64,000 nucleotides of DNA, taken from contig CP070233.1 of assembly GCA_017355425.1 (NCBI GenBank), forward strand, positions 2,583,501 to 2,647,500, given 5' to 3'. A program made the position numbers and the translations under genes. This document shows, in pieces, positions 9,730 through 18,705 of this stretch. Numbering within the stretch: position 1 is the first letter of the stretch; every line of letters starts with the position of its first letter. Origin of the DNA: Dolichospermum sp. DET69 (GTDB lineage: Bacteria; Cyanobacteriota; Cyanobacteriia; Cyanobacteriales; Nostocaceae). The notes under the pieces are model-generated. The model was given only the letters and a program-made list of their open reading frames with translations, was not told the origin of the DNA and did no database searches.

Positions 9730-9970
9730 AGTTCAGTTCAAATCTTTTGTTTAGGTTTGGCTCTTCTGCTTGCAGATCCTTTCCCTTTAAGGGTAGTCTG
9801 AGATTTTGGCTTCACTCCTAAAGAAGATATTAAGAGTTTTTCAAGAATTTTAAAAAAATTAGAAGTAACATCAATAATTGATTTTAATTTGTATCCAAGT
9901 CCACAATTTAGTGACAAAATTTGCAAAATTAAAATACTAGCACAATTGCAATAGTAAGGAGTATGAAAAA

Positions 9971-10978
9971 ATGCTGGCTTATCTTCTAGCTTTGGTAGTC
10001 GCTTTTGGTAGTCTCACCATTTATCTATCAGCCTTCTTTTTTCCAGAAATCCATCGCAAGAATGATTTCATCTGGAGTGGAGTTGGGCTATTCTACGCTT
10101 TAGTATTATGGATTTTTACACCTCGAATTACTGGGGGTTTGTTACTGGGTCATGTAGCTAGTGTGACGCTTTTGGTCTGGTTTGGCTGGCAAACCCTCTC
10201 ATTACGGCGACAGTTAGTACCCGAAGGACAACAAACGCCTCTCCCCAGTCCTGAGCTAATTAAGGCAAGTTTCCAGGAACAAATGTCAAAATTTTCTGTG
10301 AAAGAGAAATTTGGACAATTAGCACAGTTCATTGGTAGTGTGTTTAGTGGTGCTAAAGCGGAGCTACAGCAGACTGTGAATAAAAAGCCAGTTATTAAAA
10401 CTGCTGAGGAGATTTTGCAAACAAGCACTACTGAAGTAGCACAACCGTCAAAGTTACCAGATGAGTCCGTAACTGTTACTCCAGTAATTGTAACTGAAGC
10501 TTTGTCTGAGGAAACTGTTTCCCAATCTCCTGTTTTGGAAATGGTAGAACTAGCACCGACACAACCGTCTGTGAGTGAGGAGGAAGAAAAAGAGGTAATT
10601 CCGTCCACAGAATCACCGATAACGGCGGAAACTGAAATTGTGCTAGAGATAACTCAAACTGAGGTTGTGATTTCTGAAACTCCTACAGCAGCAGAAACTG
10701 TGGTGGAGATAACTCAAACTGAGATTGTGATTTCCGAAACTCCTACGGGAACGGAAACTGAAACTGTGGTAGAGATAACTCAAATTGATGTGGTGGTTGC
10801 AATAGAAGAAACTAGCGAAACTGCAAGTGAGCCAGAAGTAAGTTCCTCAAATCCAGTTACATCGGAGTTATTAACTGTAGAAACAGCCGAAAAATCTGAT
10901 ATGACCGTTGAGGAAGTTAAACCAGAAGGGGAAGCATTGCCAGAACAGATACCACTTAATAAACCAGTCGGGGAGTAA
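9971..10978 (+). CDS. Ycf66 family protein with a long repetitive acidic tail
   Basis: A 335-residue protein. The first 85 residues carry three membrane helices and match the Ycf66 family found in cyanobacteria and some plastids. Residues 120-335 are a low-complexity Glu/Thr/Val-rich tail. It contains an approximate direct repeat built on VEITQTEIVISETPT (three degenerate units near residues 220-275), so the tail probably grew by tandem duplication. The function is unknown. The ATG at 9971 follows AAGGAG. It converges with the DRTGG protein gene, with only 36 bp between. Confidence 0.75.
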   Translation: MLAYLLALVVAFGSLTIYLSAFFFPEIHRKNDFIWSGVGLFYALVLWIFTPRITGGLLLGHVASVTLLVWFGWQTLSLRRQLVPEGQQTPLPSPELIKASFQEQMSKFSVKEKFGQLAQFIGSVFSGAKAELQQTVNKKPVIKTAEEILQTSTTEVAQPSKLPDESVTVTPVIVTEALSEETVSQSPVLEMVELAPTQPSVSEEEEKEVIPSTESPITAETEIVLEITQTEVVISETPTAAETVVEITQTEIVISETPTGTETETVVEITQIDVVVAIEETSETASEPEVSSSNPVTSELLTVETAEKSDMTVEEVKPEGEALPEQIPLNKPVGE

Positions 10979-11014
10979 TTAAGAGGATTTACGCTGCTGA
11001 TTCCTATAAGCAAA

Positions 11015-12109
11015 TTATGATAGTGCTGCCGCTGGATTGAATCCCAATTGGGATAATAAACGGTCAATATCAAAATGCTCAGACATTAATTGACGAATGC
11101 ACTCTATTTTAATGGGTTCATGGACACGAACTTGACCAAAGGTGCGATCAATTATCTCTACTGTGGTGAGAGTGTCTAAATCCACGGATAAAATCGGGAT
11201 TTCTAACTCTTCAGCCCGGTTGAGGATAAACGCAGGAGGTGGTAGTTGTCCAGTCAGGATGAGACATTGAGTCGATGTTTCTAAGGCTGCTTGTTGAATT
11301 TCAACGCGATCGCCTCCTGTCACTACTGCCATATTCCGGCGTTTACGGAAGTATTTGACGGCAGAGTTAACGTTCATCGCCCCAATGGCTAGACTTTCGA
11401 CTAATAAATCAAGGCGATCGTTTCGACAGAGAACCTCAGCGTTTAACTGCTTGACTAATTCCCCTACACTCACACTGCGGAGGATATCGCTTTTGGGCAA
11501 TGTTGCTAGTACGGAAATACCCTGTTTTTCTAGAAATGGGCTGAGGAGAGTTTGCACTAACTCCAATTTTTCGTGAGGAACTTCATTGATTACCACACCC
11601 ATTAACCGTTTACCTAATTGCTGTTTAGCGAATAACAACGCCTCCACAGAGGTTAGTGATTGATAACGGCTGATTAATAGTACAGGAGCATCTAATTTTT
11701 CTGCTAATTCCAGTAAGGATAATCCAAATAAATTTCCTTCTGATAAGTTAGCAGGGCCTTCTAAGAGTATCAAATTACTCTTTGGTATTTGTGAATACTT
11801 CTGTACTAGTAACTGTTGATAGTTGGTTGTATCTTCTCCCTCTAAGCGTTTCTGGACGGTAATTTCATCCAAAGACAATAAGGTGGGAGCAATGCGGTTG
11901 TCTGGAAGGTTGAGGTTATGAGTAATGAACTGGACATCTTCTTCAACTACTGTTCCGGCAGATGTCTTGACAAAATTACCCAAAGGTTTGCCATAAGCAA
12001 TATCCAAACCTTTTTGTTTTAGCTGATGAGACAAACCTAAAACTGTTGCAGATTTGCCACTATAAGCTTCAACTGATCCAACCAGCAAATATTTAGCAAG
12101 TGTTGGCAC
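11015..12109 (-). CDS. BioD-like/DRTGG-domain protein (phosphotransacetylase family)
   Basis: A 364-residue protein. Residues 1-200 resemble dethiobiotin synthetase-type P-loop ATPases: KYLLVGSVEAYSGKSATVLG contains the nucleotide loop, and LILLEGPANLSEG is a Walker B-like segment. Residues 210-330 form a DRTGG domain, as in the N-terminal part of some phosphate acetyltransferases. The catalytic acetyltransferase domain is absent, so the usual name phosphotransacetylase family protein does not mean acetyltransferase activity. Related cyanobacterial proteins have no known role. A nucleotide-sensing function is a guess from the domains. Confidence 0.7.
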   Translation of the reverse strand: MPTLAKYLLVGSVEAYSGKSATVLGLSHQLKQKGLDIAYGKPLGNFVKTSAGTVVEEDVQFITHNLNLPDNRIAPTLLSLDEITVQKRLEGEDTTNYQQLLVQKYSQIPKSNLILLEGPANLSEGNLFGLSLLELAEKLDAPVLLISRYQSLTSVEALLFAKQQLGKRLMGVVINEVPHEKLELVQTLLSPFLEKQGISVLATLPKSDILRSVSVGELVKQLNAEVLCRNDRLDLLVESLAIGAMNVNSAVKYFRKRRNMAVVTGGDRVEIQQAALETSTQCLILTGQLPPPAFILNRAEELEIPILSVDLDTLTTVEIIDRTFGQVRVHEPIKIECIRQLMSEHFDIDRLLSQLGFNPAAALS

Positions 12110-12332
12110 GTATGCACTCCTAATTTCAAAAGCTTGTAAAACTCAGCTAGGTGTCTACTAATTTTAGTGCAATAGGCGGAAGGTAAATAGCAATAGCTTT
12201 CCTAATCAAGTAAATTTTTAAAATTAAATGGGAATAAATCTAGCTGTGGTAGCTATTGTAGCGATTTTGATGAAGATAAAAATATCTGTTTAAATAAATA
12301 ATTTATGTTTCTTGGTATATAGAAGCGATTAT
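12110..12332. other. Intergenic, no gene seen
   Basis: AT-rich sequence upstream of the minus-strand DRTGG gene. I see no gene, strong hairpin or repeat. Confidence 0.4.
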
Positions 12333-12399
12333 ATTGAAGCTTTGATTTCTTCTCATGTCATTACATGATCTGGATTTGCTTCGTAATCAGTAATCCGAG
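12333..12399 (-). pseudogene. Fragment of an addiction-module antitoxin gene
   Basis: These 67 bp match, with a few changes, the 3' part of the intact antitoxin gene at 23311-23532 and the interrupted copy at 22929-23248. The shared stretch reads back as RITDYEANPDHVMTWEEIK. Nothing on either side belongs to the gene. It marks the left side of the Rpn/RecQ island, while the other copies mark the right side. Confidence 0.7.
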
Positions 12400-12445
12400 G
12401 CTTGATAGATACTGTACAATAAATTATGTAGCTGGCTAATAAAAT

Positions 12446-12663
12446 ATGCAAGATACCCTAACTATTACAATTAATCCAGAACTAAAAGCAGCACTTTTAT
12501 AAATTAAATTACTCAAGCTGAAGGTATATCTCCTGATAGTTTCATTGGTAAAGCTATTGAGGATTACATCTTTACCCACAAATTCCGCGCATTGCGTTCT
12601 TATTTAATGGAAAAGAGTCAAACAGTTTATACCGATGAGGAAATTTTTGAGATAATTTCATGA
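12446..12663 (+). pseudogene. Frameshifted antitoxin gene (VapB/RHH type)
   Basis: Translation from the ATG gives MQDTLTITINPELKAALL and then a stop at 12500. In another frame from about 12508 it continues ITQAEGISPDSFIGKAIEDY and ends YTDEEIFEIIS at 12663. Joined, the two parts form a normal 70-residue ribbon-helix-helix-like antitoxin; the joint needs a small insertion or deletion. Its stop overlaps the start of a PIN-type toxin fragment (ATGA), the usual layout of vapBC-like pairs. Confidence 0.65.
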
Positions 12664-12746
12664 AGCTAGTTCTAGATACTAATGTTCTGATTCAGAAAAT
12701 ATTAGACAGAGTTTTCTCAATACATAGTTATTCAGCGAGTATTTGA
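12660..12746 (+). pseudogene. Truncated PIN-domain toxin (VapC-like)
   Basis: The frame begins MKLVLDTNVLI, the start of a PIN-domain RNase toxin with its first acidic residue (Asp6). After codon 11 (at 12693) it runs straight into the repeated sequence that precedes every Rpn gene of the array, then stops. The rest of the toxin is missing. So the left end of the Rpn array was joined inside this toxin gene. Confidence 0.7.
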
Positions 12747-12771
12747 TTAAAATAATCTTGGAGGAGTAGTT

Positions 12772-13668
12772 ATGTCCGCAAAATACTTTAATCCTTATAC
12801 AGATTTCGGTTTTAAGAAACTGTTCGGAGAAGAGGGTAGTAAAGATTTACTCATTGATTTTCTCAACCAACTTCTACCAATACATCATCAAATTCAACAA
12901 TTAACCTTTAAAAATCCAGAAAATCTAGCCGATACCATAGCAGAACGTAAAGCCATATTTGATATTTACTGCGAAAGTAAAACTGGTGATAAGTTTATTG
13001 TGGAAATGCAAAAAGCAAAAATCAAACATTTCAAAGATAGAGCCTTATTCTATTCCACATTCCCCATTCGTGAACAATCAGAAAAAGGCGATTGGAATTT
13101 CTTTTTACTACCCGTCTATTTTATCGCCATTTTAGATTTCGAGTATGACGAAAATACAACATCTAAATTTAGGCGCGATGTATGTCTAAAAGATCAAGAT
13201 GGTGATATTTTCTTTGATAAGTTAAACTTTAAATTTTTACAAATGCCATTATTCAATAAACAGGAAAATGAATTAATAACGCATTTTGATAAATGGCTGT
13301 ATTTTTTGAAGAACCTAGAAAGTTTTAATCATATACCCGCGATATTAAATGAACCAATATTTCAGAAAGGGTTTGAAATAGCGGAAATATCTCACTTAAA
13401 TGTGGAGCAGTATGAACAATATAAGAAGAGTTTAGTGCAGTATTTAGAAGTGAAAAATGTATTTGATACAGCCTTTGAGGAAGGTGAAAAGGTCGGTATT
13501 GAGAAGGGGATTGAGAGGGGTATTGAGAAGGGGATTGAGAGGGGTATTGAGAAGGGTATTGAGAAGGGTATTGAGAAGGTTGCCAAAGCATTGAAAGAGC
13601 AAAATATAGCTATAGAAATTATTGCAGAATCAACTGGTTTATCTTATGAAGCTATTAAAAGAATTTAA
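12772..13668 (+). CDS. Rpn-family PD-(D/E)XK nuclease, array copy 1 (seven tetrads)
   Basis: A 298-residue member of the Rpn/PDDEXK_2 family (recombination-promoting nuclease, often labelled putative transposase). The N-terminal motif YFNPYTDFGFKKLFG is typical. The nuclease core is Asp64 with Glu78-x-Gln80 (KAIFDIY and VEMQKAK). From residue 242 there are seven four-residue repeats (GIEK or GIER, 13495-13578), then a 29-residue helix-turn-helix-like tail starting VAKALKEQNIAIE. Family work in E. coli shows that Rpn genes act as phage-defence toxins, and that a short C-terminal product translated from within the gene blocks the full-length toxin. Unique to this copy: GIER units and Ala190. 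The Shine-Dalgarno site GGAGGAG is strong. The cassette lacks the possible promoter present before copies 2-7. Confidence 0.9.
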   Translation: MSAKYFNPYTDFGFKKLFGEEGSKDLLIDFLNQLLPIHHQIQQLTFKNPENLADTIAERKAIFDIYCESKTGDKFIVEMQKAKIKHFKDRALFYSTFPIREQSEKGDWNFFLLPVYFIAILDFEYDENTTSKFRRDVCLKDQDGDIFFDKLNFKFLQMPLFNKQENELITHFDKWLYFLKNLESFNHIPAILNEPIFQKGFEIAEISHLNVEQYEQYKKSLVQYLEVKNVFDTAFEEGEKVGIEKGIERGIEKGIERGIEKGIEKGIEKVAKALKEQNIAIEIIAESTGLSYEAIKRI

Positions 13669-13793
13669 GCGAATTATACCAATTGATAGACTTGCGCCCA
13701 TTTTTTGTACTATACAGAAAATATTAGACAGAGTTTTCTAAATACATAGTTATTCAGCGAGTATTTCATTAAAATAATCTTGGAGGAGTAGTT
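13669..13793 (+). promoter_or_regulatory. Type A spacer of the Rpn array (also before copies 3 and 7)
   Basis: The 125-bp spacer contains GACTTG, 16 bases, then TATACA, a weak promoter candidate, and ends with GGAGGAG five bases before the ATG. The same form precedes copy 3 (14679-14803) and copy 7 (18581-18705). Copy 1 has only the right half. No terminator is evident, so read-through along the array is likely. Confidence 0.4.
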
Positions 13794-14678
13794 ATGTCCG
13801 CAAAATACTTTAATCCTTATACAGATTTCGGTTTTAAGAAACTGTTCGGAGAAGAAGGCAGTAAAGATTTACTCATTGATTTTCTCAACCAACTTCTACC
13901 AATACATCATCAAATTCAACAATTAACCTTTAAAAATCCGGAAAATCTAGCTGATACCATAGCAGAACGTAAAGCCATATTTGATATTTACTGCGAAAGT
14001 AAAACTGGTGATAAGTTTATTGTGGAAATGCAAAAAGCAAAAATCAAGCATTTCAAAGATAGAGCCTTATTCTATTCCACATTCCCCATTCGTGAACAAT
14101 CAGAAAAAGGCGATTGGAATTTCTTTTTACTACCCGTCTATTTTATCGCCATTTTAGATTTCGAGTATGACGAAAATACAACATCTAAATTTAGGCGCGA
14201 TGTATGTCTAAAAGATCAAGATGGTGATATTTTCTTTGATAAGTTAAACTTTAAATTTTTACAAATGCCATTATTTAATAAACAAGAAAATGAATTAATA
14301 ACACATTTCGATAAATGGCTGTATTTTTTGAAGAACTTAGAAAGTTTTAATCATATACCCGTGATATTAAATGAACCAATATTTCAGAAAGGGTTTGAAA
14401 TAGCGGAAATATCTCACCTAAACGTGGAGCAGTATGAACAATATAAGAAGAGTTTAGTCCAGTATTTAGAAGTGAAAAATGTATTTGATACAGCCTTTGA
14501 AGAAGGTGAGAAGGTCGGTATTGAGAAGGGTATTGAGAAGGGTATTGAAAAGGGCATTGAGAAGGGTATTGAGAAAGGTATTGAGAAGGTTGCCAAAGCA
14601 TTGAAAGAGCAAAATATAGCTATAGAAATTATTGCAGAATCAACTGGTTTATCTTATGAAGCTATTAAAAGAATTTAA
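13794..14678 (+). CDS. Rpn-family nuclease, array copy 2 (six tetrads)
   Basis: A 294-residue copy with six GIEK tetrads (14517-14588). The nuclease part differs from copy 1 only at position 190 (Val instead of Ala); the catalytic Asp64, Glu78 and Gln80 are unchanged. Most nucleotide differences from its neighbours are silent, and they are shared with different copies at different places, as expected from gene conversion. Codon 222, a possible internal start, is GTC here and GTG in copy 1. The Shine-Dalgarno site is GGAGGAG, the strong form. Confidence 0.9.
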   Translation: MSAKYFNPYTDFGFKKLFGEEGSKDLLIDFLNQLLPIHHQIQQLTFKNPENLADTIAERKAIFDIYCESKTGDKFIVEMQKAKIKHFKDRALFYSTFPIREQSEKGDWNFFLLPVYFIAILDFEYDENTTSKFRRDVCLKDQDGDIFFDKLNFKFLQMPLFNKQENELITHFDKWLYFLKNLESFNHIPVILNEPIFQKGFEIAEISHLNVEQYEQYKKSLVQYLEVKNVFDTAFEEGEKVGIEKGIEKGIEKGIEKGIEKGIEKVAKALKEQNIAIEIIAESTGLSYEAIKRI

Positions 14679-14803
14679 GCGAATTATACCAATTGATAGA
14701 CTTGCGCCCATTTTTTGTGCTATACAGAAAATATTAGACAGAGTTTTCTAAATACATAGTTATTCAGCGAGTATTTCATTAAAATAATCTTGGAGGAGTA
14801 GTT

Positions 14804-15676
14804 ATGTCCGCAAAATACTTTAATCCTTATACAGATTTCGGTTTTAAGAAACTGTTCGGAGAAGAAGGCAGTAAAGATCTACTCATTGATTTTCTCAACC
14901 AACTTCTACCAATACATCATCAAATTCAACAATTAACCTTTAAAAATCCAGAAAATCTAGCCGATACCATAGCAGAACGTAAAGCCATATTTGATATTTA
15001 CTGCGAAAGTAAAACTGGTGATAAGTTTATTGTGGAAATGCAAAAAGCAAAAATCAAACATTTCAAAGATAGAGCCTTATTCTATTCCACATTCCCCATT
15101 CGTGAACAATCAGAAAAAGGCGATTGGAATTTCTTTTTACTACCCGTCTATTTTATCGCCATTTTAGATTTCGAGTATGACGAAAATACAACATCTAAAT
15201 TTAGGCGCGATGTATGTCTAAAAGATCAAGATGGTGATATTTTCTTTGATAAGTTAAACTTTAAATTTTTACAAATGCCATTATTTAATAAACAAGAAAA
15301 TGAATTAATAACGCATTTTGATAAATGGCTGTATTTTTTGAAGAACTTAGAAAGTTTTAATCATATACCCGTGATATTAAATGAACCAATATTTCAGAAA
15401 GGGTTTGAAATAGCGGAAATATCTCACCTAAACGTGGAGCAGTATGAACAATATAAGAAGAGTTTAGTCCAGTATTTAGAAGTGAAAAATGTATTTGATA
15501 CAGCCTTTGAAGAAGGTGAAAAAGTCGGTATTGAGAAGGGCATTGAGAAAGGTATTGAGAAGGGTATTGAGAAGGGCATTGAGAAGGTTGCCAAAGCATT
15601 GAAAGAGCAAAATATAGCTATAGAAATTATTGCAGAATCAACTGGTTTATCTTATGAAGCTATTAAAAGAATTTGA
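14804..15676 (+). CDS. Rpn-family nuclease, array copy 3 (five tetrads)
   Basis: A 290-residue copy with five GIEK tetrads (15527-15586), followed by the common 29-residue tail. Residues 1-241 match copy 2. The active-site residues are kept, so a functional nuclease is expected. It has the strong Shine-Dalgarno site. Codon 222 is GTC, as in copy 2. The 3' flank switches here to the type B spacer used before copies 4-6. Confidence 0.9.
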   Translation: MSAKYFNPYTDFGFKKLFGEEGSKDLLIDFLNQLLPIHHQIQQLTFKNPENLADTIAERKAIFDIYCESKTGDKFIVEMQKAKIKHFKDRALFYSTFPIREQSEKGDWNFFLLPVYFIAILDFEYDENTTSKFRRDVCLKDQDGDIFFDKLNFKFLQMPLFNKQENELITHFDKWLYFLKNLESFNHIPVILNEPIFQKGFEIAEISHLNVEQYEQYKKSLVQYLEVKNVFDTAFEEGEKVGIEKGIEKGIEKGIEKGIEKVAKALKEQNIAIEIIAESTGLSYEAIKRI

Positions 15677-15795
15677 GTGAATAATTCCAATTGATAGACT
15701 TGCGCTGATTTTTTGTGCTATACAGGAAATATTAGACAGAGTTTTCTAAAGTTATTCAGCGAGTATTTCATTAAAATAATCTTAGAGGAATAGTT
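15677..15795 (+). promoter_or_regulatory. Type B spacer of the Rpn array (also before copies 5 and 6)
   Basis: A 119-bp variant of the spacer: six bases (ATACAT) are missing near the middle, and the ribosome site reads AGAGGAA instead of GGAGGAG. It precedes copies 4, 5 and 6. The weaker site predicts less translation of those three copies than of 1, 2, 3 and 7. Confidence 0.45.
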
Positions 15796-16644
15796 ATGTC
15801 CGCAAAATACTTTAATCCTTATACAGATTTTGGCTTTAAGAAACTGTTCGGTGAAGAGGGTAGTAAAGATTTACTCATTGATTTTCTCAACCAACTTCTA
15901 CCAATACATCATCAAATTCAACAATTAACCTTTAAAAATCCGGAAAATCTAGCCGATACTATAGCAGAACGTAAAGCCATATTTGATATTTACTGCGAAA
16001 GTAAAACTGGTGATAAGTTTATTGTGGAAATGCAAAAAGCAAAAATCAAACATTTCAAAGATAGAGCCTTATTCTATTCCACATTCCCCATTCGTGAACA
16101 ATCAGAAAAAGGCGATTGGAATTTCTTTTTACTACCCGTCTATTTTATCGCCATTTTAGATTTCGAGTATGATGAAAATACAACATCTAAATTTAGGCGC
16201 GATGTATGTCTAAAAGATCAAGATGGTGATATTTTCTTTGATAAGTTAAACTTTAAATTTTTACAAATGCCATTATTTAATAAACAAGAAGATGAATTAA
16301 TAACGCATTTTGATAAATGGCTGTATTTTTTGAAGAACTTAGAAACTTTTAATCATATACCCGTGATATTAAATGAACCAATATTTCAGAAAGGGTTTGA
16401 AATAGCGGAAATATCTCACTTAAATGTGGAGCAGTATGAACAATATAAGAAGAGTTTAGTGCAGTATCTAGAAGTGAAAAATGTATTTGATACAGCCTTT
16501 GAAGAAGGTGAGAAGGTCGGTATTGAGAAGGGTATTGAGAAGGGTATTGAGAAGGTTGCCAAAGCATTGAAAGAGCAAAATATAGCTATAGAAATTATTG
16601 CAGAATCAACTGGTTTATCTTATGAAGCTATTAAAAGAATTTGA
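15796..16644 (+). CDS. Rpn-family nuclease, array copy 4 (three tetrads)
   Basis: A 282-residue copy with three GIEK tetrads (16519-16554). It has the only change of this kind in the array, Asn166 to Asp, and shares Thr184 with copies 5-7 (Ser184 in 1-3). The catalytic residues are intact. The Shine-Dalgarno site is the weaker AGAGGAA. This is the one place where the tetrad count is out of order: copy 4 has three and copy 5 has four. Confidence 0.9.
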   Translation: MSAKYFNPYTDFGFKKLFGEEGSKDLLIDFLNQLLPIHHQIQQLTFKNPENLADTIAERKAIFDIYCESKTGDKFIVEMQKAKIKHFKDRALFYSTFPIREQSEKGDWNFFLLPVYFIAILDFEYDENTTSKFRRDVCLKDQDGDIFFDKLNFKFLQMPLFNKQEDELITHFDKWLYFLKNLETFNHIPVILNEPIFQKGFEIAEISHLNVEQYEQYKKSLVQYLEVKNVFDTAFEEGEKVGIEKGIEKGIEKVAKALKEQNIAIEIIAESTGLSYEAIKRI

Positions 16645-16763
16645 GTGAATAATGCCAATTGATAGACTTGCGCTGATTTTTTGTGCTATACAGGAAATAT
16701 TAGACAGAGTTTTCTAAAGTTATTCAGCGAGTATTTCATTAAAATAATCTTAGAGGAATAGTT

Positions 16764-17624
16764 ATGTCCGCAAAATACTTTAATCCTTATACAGATTTTG
16801 GCTTTAAGAAACTGTTCGGTGAAGAGGGTAGTAAAGATTTACTCATTGATTTTCTCAACCAACTTCTACCAATACATCATCAAATTCAACAATTAACCTT
16901 TAAAAATCCGGAAAATCTAGCCGATACTATAGCAGAACGTAAAGCCATATTTGATATTTACTGCGAAAGTAAAACTGGTGATAAGTTTATTGTGGAAATG
17001 CAAAAAGCAAAAATCAAGCATTTCAAAGATAGAGCCTTATTCTATTCCACATTCCCCATTCGTGAACAATCAGAAAAAGGCGATTGGAATTTCTTTTTAC
17101 TACCCGTCTATTTTATCGCCATTTTAGATTTCGAGTATGACGAAAATACAACATCTAAATTTAGGCGTGATGTATGTCTAAAAGATCAAGATGGTGATAT
17201 TTTCTTTGATAAGTTAAACTTTAAATTTTTACAAATGCCATTATTTAATAAACAAGAAAATGAATTAATAACGCATTTTGATAAATGGCTGTATTTTTTG
17301 AAGAACTTAGAAACTTTTAATCATATACCCGTGATATTAAATGAACCAATATTTCAGAAAGGGTTTGAAATAGCGGAAATATCTCACTTAAATGTGGAGC
17401 AGTATGAACAATATAAGAAGAGTCTAGTGCAGTATTTAGAAGTGAAAAATGTATTTGATACAGCCTTTGAAGAAGGTGAGAAGGTCGGTATTGAGAAGGG
17501 TATTGAGAAGGGTATTGAGAAGGGCATTGAGAAGGTTGCCAAAGCATTGAAAGAGCAAAATATAGCTATAGAAATTATTGCAGAATCAACTGGTTTATCT
17601 TATGAAGCTATTAAAAGAATTTGA
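16764..17624 (+). CDS. Rpn-family nuclease, array copy 5 (four tetrads)
   Basis: A 286-residue copy with four GIEK tetrads (17487-17534). Its DNA is closest to copy 4 in the first half (TTTGGCTTTAAG, GAAGAGGGTAGT) but shares AAGCATTTC with copies 2, 6 and 7, another sign of mosaic exchange. The active site is intact. It has a type B spacer and the weaker ribosome site. Confidence 0.9.
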   Translation: MSAKYFNPYTDFGFKKLFGEEGSKDLLIDFLNQLLPIHHQIQQLTFKNPENLADTIAERKAIFDIYCESKTGDKFIVEMQKAKIKHFKDRALFYSTFPIREQSEKGDWNFFLLPVYFIAILDFEYDENTTSKFRRDVCLKDQDGDIFFDKLNFKFLQMPLFNKQENELITHFDKWLYFLKNLETFNHIPVILNEPIFQKGFEIAEISHLNVEQYEQYKKSLVQYLEVKNVFDTAFEEGEKVGIEKGIEKGIEKGIEKVAKALKEQNIAIEIIAESTGLSYEAIKRI

Positions 17625-17743
17625 GTGAATAATGCCAATTGATAGACTTGCGCTGATTTTTTGTGCTATACAGGAAATATTAGACAGAGTTTTCTAAAGT
17701 TATTCAGCGAGTATTTCATTAAAATAATCTTAGAGGAATAGTT

Positions 17744-18580
17744 ATGGCTGCAAAATACTTTAATCCTTATACAGATTTTGGCTTTAAGAAACTGTTCGGA
17801 GAAGAAGGCAGTAAAGATCTACTCATTGATTTTCTCAACCAACTTCTACCAATACATCATCAAATTCAACAATTAACCTTTAAAAATCCGGAAAATCTAG
17901 CTGATACCATAGCAGAACGTAAAGCCATATTTGATATTTATTGCGAAAGTAAAACTGGTGATAAGTTTATTGTGGAAATGCAAAAAGCAAAAATCAAGCA
18001 TTTCAAAGATAGAGCCTTATTCTATTCCACATTCCCCATTCGTGAACAATCAGAAAAAGGCGATTGGAATTTCTTTTTACTACCTGTCTATTTTATCGCC
18101 ATTTTAGATTTTGAGTATGACGAAAATACAACATCTAAATTTAGGCGCGATGTATGTCTAAAAGATCAAGATGGTGATATTTTCTTTGATAAGTTAAATT
18201 TTAAATTTTTACAAATGCCATTATTTAATAAACAAGAAAATGAATTAATAACGCATTTTGATAAATGGCTGTATTTTTTGAAGAACTTAGAAACTTTTAA
18301 TCATATACCCGTGATATTAAATGAACCAATATTTCAGAAAGGGTTTGAAATAGCGGAAATATCTCACTTAAATGTGGAGCAGTATGAACAATATAAGAAG
18401 AGTTTAGTCCAGTATTTAGAAGTGAAAAATGTATTTGATACAGCCTTTGAAGAAGGTGAGAAGGTCGGTATTGAGAAGGGTATTGAGAAGGTTGCCAAAG
18501 CATTGAAAGAGCAAAATATAGCTATAGAAATTATTGCAGAATCAACTGGTTTATCTTATGAAGCTATTAAAAGAATTTGA
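17744..18580 (+). CDS. Rpn-family nuclease, array copy 6 (two tetrads)
   Basis: A 278-residue copy with two GIEK tetrads (18467-18490). The second residue is Ala (ATGGCTGCA) where the others have Ser. The rest of the nuclease domain, including Asp64, Glu78 and Gln80, is unchanged. It has a type B spacer in front and a type A spacer behind, so a spacer switch falls between copies 6 and 7. Confidence 0.9.
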   Translation: MAAKYFNPYTDFGFKKLFGEEGSKDLLIDFLNQLLPIHHQIQQLTFKNPENLADTIAERKAIFDIYCESKTGDKFIVEMQKAKIKHFKDRALFYSTFPIREQSEKGDWNFFLLPVYFIAILDFEYDENTTSKFRRDVCLKDQDGDIFFDKLNFKFLQMPLFNKQENELITHFDKWLYFLKNLETFNHIPVILNEPIFQKGFEIAEISHLNVEQYEQYKKSLVQYLEVKNVFDTAFEEGEKVGIEKGIEKVAKALKEQNIAIEIIAESTGLSYEAIKRI

Positions 18581-18705
18581 GTGAATAATGCCAATTGATA
18601 GACTTGCGCCCATTTTTTGTGCTATACAGAAAATATTAGACAGAGTTTTCTAAATACATAGTTATTCAGCGAGTATTCCATTAAAATAATCTTGGAGGAG
18701 TAGTT

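Noticed and set aside
9738-9926. 62-codon minus-strand frame between gnd and the Ycf66 gene
   Set aside because: Low-complexity basic sequence in a promoter region, no recognisable pattern.
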